A DNA stretch of 64,000 nucleotides from Euclidia mi (lineage: Eukaryota; Arthropoda; Insecta; Lepidoptera; Erebidae), in the NCBI GenBank assembly GCA_944739405.2, contig OX123200.2, forward strand, positions 8,758,761 to 8,822,760, given 5' to 3'. Positions 46,036-57,071 of this stretch are shown piece after piece. Every line of letters starts with the position of its first letter. Position 1 is the stretch's first letter. The notes under the pieces were generated by a model. It ran no database searches, was not told the DNA's origin, and was given only the letters and a program-made list of their open reading frames with translations. The position numbers and the translations under genes are program-made.

Positions 46036-46749
46036 AGTATTTGATCAAAATACTCCCTAAAGAACCTTAAATGAGGCTGAAACAATTACAAGATTGCCGA
46101 TTCAATCTTATCTTCATAAAAATCTATAACAAAGAAATTAATAAAGGGCAGACTTGTTAATCACCATTTTTGAAACAATGATGAAACGAATATTAAAGTA
46201 TAATTTGAAGTTAATTGTTATATTGCTTGACTTTCAAAACACGACTTAATGGAAATGATTACGTACAACATTGTTAGAATAAATACTGTCGCCCTTTGTA
46301 ATCATAATATATTAATTATAATCTTTGTTATTGAAGCTATAAAAAGTCGTTAATTTTTCCAAGTTAAGTGCTGATGTAATCTTTGGTAACGTAATTTCTT
46401 CGTTTATTGTCTTAGTTATGCCACCCACATACCTATGCTACGACCTATCTGATATGTTGAAAAATCTAAGAAACACTCAATGCCATTAAGTAAACAAACT
46501 AGTCGACGCAAGCAACTGTCTGTAGCCTGGAGTGACTAATTTCTTTTAATTATCAATACCACCGAATCAACGTAAAAGTTGATCCTGAAAATCAAGGTTT
46601 CACAATAGCGACTGAATGGTAAACCGTTGCAGCTGCCAAAGCAAGTGCCATGGTGGACATTAGAATTAATAAATTTATTATTGTTATCAAAAAAATGACG
46701 GTCATTGCGTGTCTTGACTTGTCGTTCATAATAGATCGACAAAGTCAAG
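46036..46749. other. Intergenic DNA
   Basis: No gene or clear repeat recognised. Confidence 0.3.
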
Positions 46750-46918
46750 CATTTTCCAAAGCGTTCACTACTTGGTTTGGTGACCGCTTGACATTTACAG
46801 CAAAGCGCAACCGTGCTTAGAATATAATATTTAGCTATTTTATAAATTTATTATTTTGACGTTGATATGAATTGAATGAATAAAGGATTTTGACTCTGAC
46901 TTTGACTTTGACTTAGAT
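46750..46918 (+). repeat. LINE 3' end with TTTGAC tail
   Basis: AATGAATAAAGGATTTTGAC is followed by CTCTGACTTTGACTTTGACT, the hexamer tail known from lepidopteran CR1-like LINEs. The upstream limit is approximate. Confidence 0.5.
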
Positions 46919-47935
46919 TAGAATGTTATTTGTTTAAACATGGTGTACATACATTGCATGCAAGATAGTATATGAGACAGGTGAGTTCTGACATGTTCTG
47001 ACCGCATGTCGTGGCGTACAAATTGGTAGGAAGAGATGGCGCTTTAACCGTAACAATATTCAACAAAATTATATCGACATTATATAGGTATAAGACATTA
47101 TGTAGATATTCTTAAATCATCATTATTAAGAATAGTCCGGTCAATTTAGACATAAAAATACTGGTCAAATAGCAATAATTGCCGGAGAGCCAAATATTGG
47201 TGGAGAGCTAGGGTTTACCATTACAAATAAAGTCTTAAAAGTCCCCATCGATCGTGTGCTACAAAAATTATTCGGGGTCAAACGTCAAAATTTGAGGTTT
47301 TTAGATTTTTCTCAAAAACGGTAAGTTTCATCAAAATAAAACCTTACGCAAAGTTGTAGACCTTAAAATTCTCTACGAAAATAGTATTAATGATTTTTTC
47401 CTAAGAGTTACTATTCCAGACATATTGCGATTCTAAGAGTCACATCATACATGATATGCACACATTTCCACGCCAACTGTGAGGTAGTGTAGGTACTCGG
47501 CGCGTTTTTTTACCGTGGTTTCTCCTGTAGGCCTACTCCACTAACTGTCATGACAATTTTAGGATAATTTAAGGGAACAATACTCGTCAAGTTCTTTACT
47601 TTCTATGTACTTACCTAAGATTTCTGAAATTATTTTATTGGTGTACTTACAATGTAGTAAATAATACAATTTAGTTTGTAAGAGTTACTTAAGTAGTTCT
47701 AATTATATTATTGGTAGATTTTTCCTTATTTATCTTACGCAGTCAGTCGTCCTCAGATAGCGTACGTTTCTGGTATAATTGACCAACCACATTTCCACTT
47801 TTCATAGCTCTATCACGCCGCACAATGTGAATTTTCCAATCTTTTATAAATAGCAAATCAATTCATGCCATGAGCGCCTACTACTTCATGTAGGTACATC
47901 TAAAAAACCCTACATATTTTCTCCATTCATCAATA
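46919..47935. other. Intergenic DNA
   Basis: No gene seen; possible old repeat material around 47140-47420 but no family named. Confidence 0.3.
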
Positions 47936-48165
47936 ACACACCCATGTGTGGCATTTACATCTGAGCGCTACCGTGCTTCGGAGGGCACGTAAAGCTGTCG
48001 GTCCCGGTTCTTGTCCAAGGATAAGGATCGTTAGGCCATGTCGGAGGCCTTCGGGCGGTCTGAAAACTCCGACACCAGAGTTGGCCACACGCTCACACGA
48101 AAAACAAACAAAACAATAACACACCCAGTCAACACCACCGGTTGACTGAACATTACAACAAGCTA
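47936..48165 (+). repeat. LINE 3'-UTR-like repeat
   Basis: GGGCACGTAAAGCTGTCGGT and CATGTCGGAGGCCTTCGGGC, then CTCCGACACCAGAGTTGGCC, match in order a 3' UTR found in lepidopteran LINEs. CAATAACACACCCA occurs at both ends (47931 and 48114), possibly a target-site duplication. Confidence 0.55.
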
Positions 48166-49173
48166 AGGCTCAACGTCTTTGTATCGGTACACATAACCTC
48201 TACACAATATTCAAAGTAATCCCTTTAGCCAATATTGATGGATCCACTACCGGTTTTACTACAAGGCAAGTGTGTTAGAATTCCAATTTCATACAGATAT
48301 GCTCCTGAATTCCCAAAGGCTAACAGTGTAACTAGATTTTGCTCGGTATGTTACCGGTCTTGTGAAATAAAGGCCAAGTTTTGAGCTTAATGTGATAAGC
48401 TGAGCTGACCACTTTTTATTGCTTGAATTAAATCTTTATATTTTACTAGTGAGGTTTACCGAAACATATTTTACTAAGCATGTGAAACGCCAAGTATTTT
48501 TCAATAGCAACCATTAAAAATACCGTGCTACCGAAGAAGAGTATTAGTATAGACTCACGCCTGTATCCCCGAAGGGGTAGGCAGAGGTGTAATATTACAC
48601 CCACATTTCTTTTCAGTTGCTCCGTTATGATTATGACGTGAGAGAAGAACAAACCATTAAGCACACTTTCGCATTATATTGTGTATGTATGTATGATGGT
48701 CAGTATAAAGGTTGATAGTGCTAACTCCTTGTAACAACCTTTAAAATCTTCAGGACACCCGGAGCCGACGTTTCTCGTGAACACCGAGGCACATCAAAAG
48801 GCATTACGGCTTAAAAAGATAGAGTTGCGCTGTGGGTGCACTGAAACTAATTTCGTAGCAATCAATTAGTCTACCTGTAACTGTTTGTGTAAATCAATCA
48901 GGATTTAATATTAGGCATTTTCAGTTGAATATTTAGTTAGTAGTCTATATAAGCTTTGTTTCTCTAGCGATTGCCGGTGGAACTTTGTATCCTGAATTTA
49001 GAAGAAAATACGAATGGTCCTTACAGAAAACAAAATAATTTTGTTCATGTTTTCGACAGTAAATGTAGAAGTTATCTCGGCTGTAAGGAGGCTGTTATGT
49101 CTTCTTTATAACTATTTCCAGCGCAAGCGTAAAATTACATTATATTATATTATAACTGTTTATTTTTTATAAA
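48166..49173. other. Intergenic DNA with SINE fragments
   Basis: A reversed tRNA-SINE 3' end lies at 48549-48605 (TATAGACTCACGCCTGTATC, CCCGAAGGGGTAGGCAGAGG). A composite SINE fragment lies near 48755-48810 (GTTTCTCGTGAACACCGAGG). No gene seen. Confidence 0.4.
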
Positions 49174-50165
49174 TTATATTTATTTATTTATTAAATATAA
49201 ATAAATAAGCTGTATGTTTTTTACCAACTAAAAAACATACAGAGCATTGGCTTAAGAAAATACAAAATACACATATTGTATGCTTTTAAATTAAAGGTAG
49301 GCAAAACATTAAAACCAATCTAAAGTGAGTCTCACAACATTCACTCTATAGGTACAATTACTAAAATTATCCAACTATAAACAAATATTATACAAACAAC
49401 ACAATGTGAGAACTATCTTATTAAAAACTGTGAACAGAGTTAGAGAACAAAATCACATATTTTTAAATAAAATTTTCTTAAATATACTACAATGAAAAGT
49501 TGTCAGCACTTCAGACACAGAACTTCAGTTTTAAATTGACATAGTGTTCAAGGCTTTCTTTAACAAGCGAATTTTTGCTGCAAATATGTCGATATTTAAT
49601 TCGAAGAAAATTAAGTTGCACTTGCGGAGGATGAAAGAGAGAGGTGCATTACTACCATAATTATTCCGACTCTTCTTTATCACAAACGGTTTATAGTTAA
49701 CCAACCTTGCCGACGACCTGGGCACATTTATATTAATTAGCGAAAGCAATTGTGGGCAATCCACCGCTTGGCTCATTATTTTGTGAAGGAATAAGATACC
49801 GAGATAATCTCTACGCCAGTACAATGGTTGCATTTTAAAGTGGTGAAGTCGATCGCCATAATCATTAACTGCGTGTCGTATACCAGAAATGATGGAGAGC
49901 CTCCTTACGAAGTTCTTTTGGATATTTTCCAAACGCTGGATGTTATTTTGGTAAAAAGGATACCACACAATAGAAGCAATATTCGATGTTACTGCGTACC
50001 AAAGCGAAATATAACGTTTTTTGAGCTCCAATACATTTAAAATTTCGTGTGTTACGGTTTATAAAGGCTAACATCTTTTTGCTTTTATTGACCACATAGT
50101 CAATGTGTTTTAAAAACCGCATTTCAGTGTCAATATGTATTCCTAAATCCTTAACCTCGGTTACG
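49174..50165 (-). pseudogene. 5'-truncated Jockey/CR1-like LINE with a frameshift
   Basis: The frame entering at 50165 reads EVKDLGIHIDTEMRFLKHID and on through KTLYFALVRSNIEY. It then shifts frame near 49985-50010 and continues as ASIVWYPFYQNNIQRLENIQ to the stop at 49531. This is the post-catalytic RT region of a Jockey/CR1-group LINE. The catalytic part is absent. The 3' UTR ends at an A+T-rich tail near 49174-49200 (ATTTATTTATTTATT). Confidence 0.8.
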
Positions 50166-50283
50166 CACACACAACTTCGAAAAGTCAGAAGTGTGTGCCC
50201 CCGGGCACCTGGGGATCGAACCCGAGACCATTGTCTCGGCACTCGTTACGTACATCATCTATGCGGTCTATCGCCGCCTTTAG
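50162..50283 (-). repeat. Composite SINE head, reverse orientation
   Basis: ACAACTTCGAAAAGTCAGAA, CACCTGGGGATCGAACCC (reversed box B) and GCGGTCTATCGCCGCC. It abuts the truncated 5' end of the LINE at 49174-50165. Confidence 0.65.
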
Positions 50284-50334
50284 ATAACACGATGACACGA
50301 CAACTTATGTGATATGTATGATTAAATTACTGAT

Positions 50335-50567
50335 CATCTCATCATCAGCCTTTAACAGTCCACTGCTGGACTAGGCCACTCCTTTGAAAGGAGGAATTGG
50401 CCTACTATACCACGCTGGCCAAACGGGTTGGTATAGGGTTTGTATCAAGTTTTCCTTCTCTTACAGTGCTGTTCTCTGTATAATATGCTCCCTCTGTCGA
50501 CTCTTACGACACCCATGGGAGGATATGGGGTGATGACATTCCGTATTCTTAATCCGTCACCACACGG
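50335..50567 (-). repeat. RTE-tailed SINE-like repeat, reverse orientation
   Basis: Starts with the reversed tail (CATCTCATCATCAGCC) and TAACAGTCCACTGCTGGACT, and ends CTTAATCCGTCACCACAC, the reversed constant 5' end. Confidence 0.72.
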
Positions 50568-50716
50568 ACATTACTAATATGGATATAAAAAAATAGGGGT
50601 TGGTGTTAAAAGGCTGAAAATTAAGAGTTGTATGTATTTTTTCATTTTACATCATTAAAAAAATTAAAATGAAAGATAATGCCGAAACATAAAAAAAAAT
50701 TGTGCTGGCCACCCTT

Positions 50717-50800
50717 ATAATTTATAGTAGGCCAATTCCTCCTTTCAAAGGAGAGGCCTAGTCCAGCAGTGGACTGTTAAAGGCTGAAGAAGAAGAAGAG
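50717..50800 (+). repeat. 5'-truncated RTE-tailed repeat
   Basis: AGTAGGCCAATTCCTCCTTT, CCAGCAGTGGACTGTTAAAG, then a GAAGAAGAAGAAGA tail: the last 80 bp of the same family. Confidence 0.65.
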
Positions 50801-52174
50801 ACCCTTATGATATAGGGGTTCGAACAATAGATTACGACAGATTCTCAGGCCTGCCGAATATACATGCAAAATTTCATACCATTCGGTCTAGCCGTTTCGG
50901 AGGAGTATTTTAACTAACACTGTGACACGAGAATTTTATGTAAATATATAGATAAGACTAGCTGAGTTAGCAAAAGTTATTTTGTAATTTTATATTAGTT
51001 TTAAAAAAAGCTACGACCTAATCTTAGACTTTTATGAGTATTTTTTAATTATTTTAAGACTTAATATAATTATATTGTTATTTAAATAATTAAGTGTTGG
51101 ATAATAAAGGTGATAATCTTAGACTTACCAAATATACATTTCATAAAATCGGTCAAGCCGTTTTGGAGGATTTCCTTAACAGACACTGTGGCACCAGACT
51201 TTTATACTTATATAAAACAAGGATCCCGCTGTCGGAAATTCATGTTCCTAGCATGAGTAGTTTCGGCTCCTCAATGATCGGCATGTCAGTCAGATCAAGT
51301 AATTTGCCATATGACTGGACTTTGCCCGCGTGAGTTATGTACCTTAATCTACCCCAGGGATCACATCTATCTTTTGGTGACAACCGAACAAAAATCCATT
51401 CGGTAGTTTTTGAGTTTTTTGCCTTAAGGATGAAATACTTCATCATTCTTCTACATCTGATTACTGCCAAGTAACAGCTAATACAATTAATTTTACAGTG
51501 CTTGTTTGATTGGCAAATAACAAGGGTGGCAATATAAAACCCTATTTCAGCACCCTTTCTTTGATTCGATCCGCACTATGCAATAAGGAAGTCGCTTAAT
51601 CGAATCTTGGTGGGCCTCTGCGGACACAATTTAGGAAATTGGACATTAACGACCCAACTAAACTCAATCTGATGAGATGTTTTACAAAAATGGGTATATT
51701 TTTCGGTAAAGGGGTAAAATGAAACATCGTACAAATATTTTATAAAATATTATTGGGTACTCTCAGACTGTATTAACGCGATAAGCTCAAACAGCGGAAC
51801 GCATTTTAGGACGGTTGTCACCAATCAATAGTGTTATTTCTAAGGTAGGTTGAGGCGTTTAATTCGCTTCACTGATTTAAAAAAATAATTTAAGTTAAAA
51901 TGCAGTAATAAACCAAAATACACTTTGATCTTTATACATTTGTAAACTATGCGAACAATATACGAAACGCTACAAACATAACAAAATATTTAAGCGCGAA
52001 AGGCGAATAAAATATAGAAATACGATAGGTAATTATTTTCTTTGAACATATGTGTTCGTTTGTGGTTAGCAGACTCAGTGGTGCAGATTTCAGCCAGAGT
52101 TTCCTCATTAGCGAAATTTCAACTTGTTTTAACTGAAAGCATAGGTGAAACCCTCTTTTAATAAAAGCCTATGT
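50801..52174. other. Intergenic DNA with transposon relics
   Basis: Two similar stretches (about 50865-50930 and 51120-51200) carry ATACATGCAAAATTTCATAC or ATACATTTCATAAAATCGG and then 'GCCGTTT-GGAGGA'. These look like old non-autonomous element bodies. No gene seen. Confidence 0.35.
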
Positions 52175-52408
52175 ATACATCATAGGCATGGGCGTTTTCG
52201 GATTTTTCCGCAAACCGATACAAATTCGATTTCAGATACTGAAATCGATTTCAAAAACCGATTTTAGAAATCGATTTCTGTTGCGGATGTCGGAGCGACG
52301 AGCGTAGTTACTAGTTGCGTAGACAAACACAAACAATCGAATTCTTATTGTATTGTCATTTCATGCGTCCATATTTCGCTTGGTTTGCGTGACATATTGA
52401 AAAAGAAA

Positions 52409-52728
52409 ACCTACTAACTACCTAAAACTAAGTGTTAAAAAACTCAGTCGCCAAAACAAACTAAATTTACACAACAAGAATTGTTTCTATTTATTTACAC
52501 TTTACAATCCTAACCTACTAACTACCTAAAGCTAATTGTTAAACTCTCAGTCGCCAAACAAACTAAAATTACACAACACGATTTGTTTCTATTTATTTAC
52601 ACTTTACAATCCTAACCTACTAACTACCTAAAAATAATTGTTAAAAATCTCAGTCGCCAAACAAACAAAAATTACACAACACGAATTGTTTCTATTTATT
52701 TACACTTTACAAGCCTAACAAGCTAACA
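52409..52728. repeat. Three tandem ~105-bp units inside the hAT-like element
   Basis: CCTACTAACTACCTAAA, CTCAGTCGCCAAA and TTGTTTCTATTTATTTACAC recur three times in the same order with small differences. Confidence 0.85.
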
Positions 52729-52795
52729 ACGTAACAATAAAACTTTTTAAATCCTAATATTATAACTTTCACTAAAACCAAATATAGGTACTTAA

Positions 52796-55700
52796 GGCGC
52801 TGTTATACCTCAGAAGCCGTGAAACACCTAATTTTTCGTCGCGCATCTAGCCATAACGGTACATATTACAAACTAGCAAAAAATTGAGCTTAAAATCAAA
52901 AGTCTGAACAAAAGACTTTTGAAAGAATTTTTCATGTATGTAAAATAGAATCACGGTAAAAAAAACACAAAATCGAGGCAGAAAATAATCTTTCGTCTCA
53001 CTGTTTGCAATATTTTGATCGTAAGCTGTCATATTTTATTTGATAATATTGTAGGAAATCTAATGAACTAAAGAATTACCCTATTTATTTTCATATTATA
53101 CGTGTATATTTTGTAAAATCAAATAAAATCTGCCAAACGTTTATGATTTTGACGCTCGGTAGATCCCATCAATATCAAACGCTTCAGCAATTTAAACCTT
53201 ATTAGCATAAGCGGTATACTGAGTGTCAGTTGCTAGTTTACGCTCCGCCCAGACCTCATCATTCGGCTATGAGCCCTGTGAGAGATAGGTCATGTCGCTT
53301 GCGTCTCCGCTGCACGAAATTTTACGTAAACCTGTTTGTTATTATAATACGCATTTGAGTTCATAATTTCATGTTTTATGTTATAGACTGAATACTTTGA
53401 ATCAAATAGGCTTTTCATCTAACTATGGGCACATATAATTAGGACCTAAGTTTATACTCTTGTTGCGTTTAATGTGTTATTGTTTCTGTGCTTATAAATA
53501 TATAATTAGAAGAATAAAATATGGACATTTAGAGAAATGAAGTTCTACGAAGGATTTGTACAAGAAAGCGTCGTAATAAAATAGAAATTCATCCATGGCC
53601 AAGTGATTATGAAATATGTAACATTTTTACACAAATTATTTTCATAAGAGTTTTTTATATTATAGATTATCGATTATGCATAATATAATTATATAAATTA
53701 TTCTCACAATACATAGCTCCCACAGTTTTCATTTTTTTGAAACAGTAATAACATAAAATCGAATCATTTTATGTACCTATATTGCATTCATTAGCTTGTC
53801 AGAGCGCCTGGAGCGCTAAGATGCCGCCACGGCGAACAATAAACAGCGCTAATATGGCGCTCCGCAATCCGCACACAAGCGGTAACGAATGTTGTATTAT
53901 TGTGTTGTGAACATACACCTATTTAGGTACATCGGGTAAAACTTTGATTATTCATAAACTATTAGGTATTTCTCAGTACATCTAAATCTTTTTAATTTCT
54001 AAAATAAATCACTTATAAGTAATAAGGTCACTTCTCTGTTTGCTATAACACAAGATATAGTATTTTTTTAATAATAAAGTACGTAACTAATTATCTTTAT
54101 TGTAATTACAGTGAAGTTAAAGATAACAGTTCTGTAACGTCTTACACACATTTGATTGCAGTCATTCCTAACACGATCTGTTCAAGAGGTAGCCAAGAAA
54201 TGCCAAACAATTTTTTTAACAAATTTGACTCAAATCCGTAGTGATAAGCAAAAATTACAAGAGGGATAGCAGTGTCTGGTTCGAATTGCGTAAGAATATG
54301 TTGACAGATTGGAATTTTGGTATAGTGGTAAAAAGAAGAGATAACAGTAGTAAAGCCAGCTTAGTAAAAAATATTTTGTACAAATAAAATATTTGCAATG
54401 TAAAATCAGTTGCGCATGGAATCGAAAATGAACAACTGACTTTGCAACAACTGGCGAAGCAAGAAAATGTAACAATCGAGCCTTGTGGATTATCCATTTA
54501 TTGGTGCCACGCCAGATGGATTAATAGGTCCAAACACGATTGTGGAAATTTAATGTTCTATAGTTGCCTATAAGAATGGCCCGGAGAATAGTATAAGAGC
54601 AAATGAAATACAAATATGGAAACATGATAAAAAAGTGAACTGACTAGTATAAACAAATATTGTAATTGTTATTACCAAATTCAGGGGCAACGCCACGTTA
54701 CACTCAAACAAAAGTGTTTATTTGCTGTGTGGAGTGGCGAAAGTATACCACTAAAAATAGAAATTATAGAAAGAAATTATGTTTTCTGAGAGAAGAAAAG
54801 CTTGTGGCGTTTTATATGAATTAGCAGTTGCCTGAAATTGTTGATTCTCGTCAAGCTCAAGGGATGGCATTGCGAGATCACGGAGAGGAAAATGCATCAG
54901 TGCTTGAAATTTCTACAATACCAAGCCGTAAAAGAAAAGTAAATGAAACTGTGCCTCGTGAACAACAGCAAATAATAAGTATTGAAGCCTTATCACCTCA
55001 CACACTGCCTTTAACATTTGATGAGAATAAAGAAAACCTGCCGGGTTGTAGCGGACAGCTAACTTTGATGAGCTGTAATCTCTGTATTTCGTTAATAAAT
55101 GATAAATGAATATAAATAAATATCTTTTAATATTTCTTTTTTTGAAACAACACATATTTGAAGCGAAAGTAAATTTTTATATTTTTCCATACAAACATGT
55201 ATGAGGCTAACGAAAAAGCAGTAACGCAAATTCTAATTCTATAATTTTTTAAGCTACATAGCAGTATCTCATGAATAAGGTATATCCACATATATTTTTG
55301 ATGTTTCATCTATTTTGAAAAATAATAATGGGTTGGGTTTCGAAACGAGTCGCCTGAATTTGAGGGTATTGGTAGTGTAGGGGGCTTAAGGGAGTTCGTT
55401 TTAATCCCCTAAAAGTAATTTTGGCTGCCGGAGTTGCGTCTAAATATTTTTAAACAATTTCCAAAATTTCATAAATACTTCGGCAATTATGCAAAACGGA
55501 ACGTAGTTTTATACTTTAGTACAGTTTTACAAATCTCATGTTTAGGTTTTATGTGAAAAACGTGAAACGAAACGCAAAACTGCCATCTTGGAATGATCAT
55601 ATTGACAGCTAATGTCAAATTTGTGCGTAATTGCTTTCGAGTGCCTAGGGTTAGGTGCGACTGTAATAAAAAACTAAATAGGTTATGTTAGGTTCTCTTT

Positions 55701-55943
55701 TGACCCTTAATCCGAAAATAGGAGCCCTTCGCAGGGCTCCGTCAACCATAGTTTAATAAACTAGTGTGATGAATGTAGAAGTTGGCAGGCACACCGATGT
55801 TTGGAGATTTTTTTTTTCAGAGGAAACCAAGTATTTCCGGCAAGTGAAAATGGTGAAGGAGGAGGTCTTGAAACCCCCTGCAACTGCTTCACTATTTTTA
55901 TACAAAAACAAAACAAACATAATAATGGCCTCTCCATACATGG
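52796..55943 (+). repeat. Left arm of the giant inverted repeat
   Basis: Matches the reverse complement of 57072-60570. For example, the 61-codon frame at 53032-52847 (minus strand) has the same translation as the plus-strand frame at 60334-60519. Confidence 0.9.
54210..55108 (+). pseudogene. YqaJ-type nuclease pseudogene, left arm
   Basis: Conceptual fragments in order match YqaJ (lambda-exonuclease-like, PD-(D/E)xK) proteins of insect transposons: an NFG-(x)VVKRR stretch, SVAHGIENEQL, TIEPCGLSIY, ATPDGLIG, then TIVEI, YQIQGQRHVTLKQKCLF and LPEIVDS. ATPDG holds the catalytic Asp and the E of 'EI' the Glu, but the expected Lys codon after EI is TAA. A frameshift precedes ATPDGLIG and a TAG precedes QLPEIVDS. 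The last frame, from about 54828, reads to the TGA ending at 55109. YqaJ nucleases are known accessory proteins of some eukaryotic DNA transposons; here the function is lost. Confidence 0.72.
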
Positions 55944-56567
55944 AACTGACTTAATTATTTTTATCATCTTACGGCACGTAGGTATTTACCTACTTTCGTC
56001 AACTATTAATACCTATAACGTCTAATGTAAACCAGTTTTGCTCATGGCTGCACTGAGAACAAAAATTGCGCTATGCCTATATTGTACAAACAGATTGATG
56101 TATGTAATATAAATTTTAATATCAGTATCTCAATTCAATATGCTAAAACGTTTTGCTTGCGATTTTGAAATATTGGAATACGGATGTCGCCAGAATACGG
56201 CCGCACGCGACGAGAATGAAGGGGGGCGCCCCGCAGTAGACGGAGCTAAGCTCCCTTCACCTCCCCTGCTTCACCCCCTCTAAGGCGCTGTCCTAAGCGG
56301 CCGTATTCTGGCGACATCCGTATTCCAATATTTCAAAATCGCAAGCAAAACGTTTTAGCATATTGAATTGAGATACTGATATTAAAATTTATATTGCATA
56401 CATCAATCTGTTAGTAAAATATAGGCATAGCGCAATTTTTGTTCTCAGTGCAGCCATGAGCAAAACTGGTTTACATTAGACGTTATAGGTATTAATAGTT
56501 GACGAAAGTAGGTAAATACCTACGTGCCGTAAGATGATAAAAATAATTAAGTCAGTTCCATGCATGG
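55934..56567. repeat. Inner palindrome, 271-bp arms and 92-bp spacer
   Basis: Left arm 55934-56204 and right arm 56297-56567 have equal length and differ at only a few positions (for example CCATACATGG against CCATGCATGG). The spacer 56205-56296 is GC-rich and itself contains AAGGCGCTGT, the same word that begins the outer element. The inner unit overlaps the end of the outer left arm by 10 bp. Confidence 0.9.
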
Positions 56568-56738
56568 TGGTAGCACCATCTACCTTCCTATCTTTAACTA
56601 ATCGCATCAACGTCAATCGTTCCATGCTGTTCTAGTGCGAGCGATACCATATTTTCCGTCCCTGTCTCCCATTCCCGAAGGAGGGGCACTGCCTTTCGCG
56701 GATTGGTCGCCGCGAAACGTCGACGCGAGAGACAGTCC

Positions 56739-56758
56739 AGAACTTTCGAGAACATTCG
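56739..56758 (+). promoter_or_regulatory. Heat-shock element, four contiguous units
   Basis: AGAACTTTCGAGAACATTCG consists of four adjoining pentamers nGAAn-nTTCn-nGAAn-nTTCn without a mismatch, the HSF binding consensus. It lies 63 bp upstream of a TATA box and near a reversed CCAAT (GATTGG at 56701). Confidence 0.8.
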
Positions 56759-56821
56759 ATTCGCTAAATACGCGCCCGCCATACCGTATCACCGCGCCGC
56801 TCCCGCTATAGTTATTACCTC

Positions 56822-56933
56822 TTATAAAACCGCTCGCAAGTGGAAGTGACTGTGTAGTGAAGTGAATCAAGCAGCTGCATCACGAAACCACCAGGAGACT
56901 GCCCTTCGGAAACGAGGAAGATTGCCGTATAAG
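56822..56933 (+). promoter_or_regulatory. TATA box and putative non-coding first exon with donor
   Basis: TTATAAAA at 56822-56829 is followed by a GC-balanced leader (AGTGAAGTGAATCAAGCAG) without ATG. It runs to AAG/GTAAGTG, a consensus splice donor with GT at 56934-56935. HSE, TATA and non-coding exon together look like the promoter of a heat-inducible gene. No coding exon was recognised downstream before the right arm starts at about 57072. Confidence 0.6.
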
Positions 56934-57071
56934 GTAAGTGCCCTCCATCCTTGGAATATCCTATACCCACTCACAATCATCTCTCCCATTCCAATCCTAC
57001 ATTCTGTTCCTTTAAATACAGTCCATTTTTCCAAATCGCCTAGAACCTACGGTTTCGGTGTATCACCGAAC

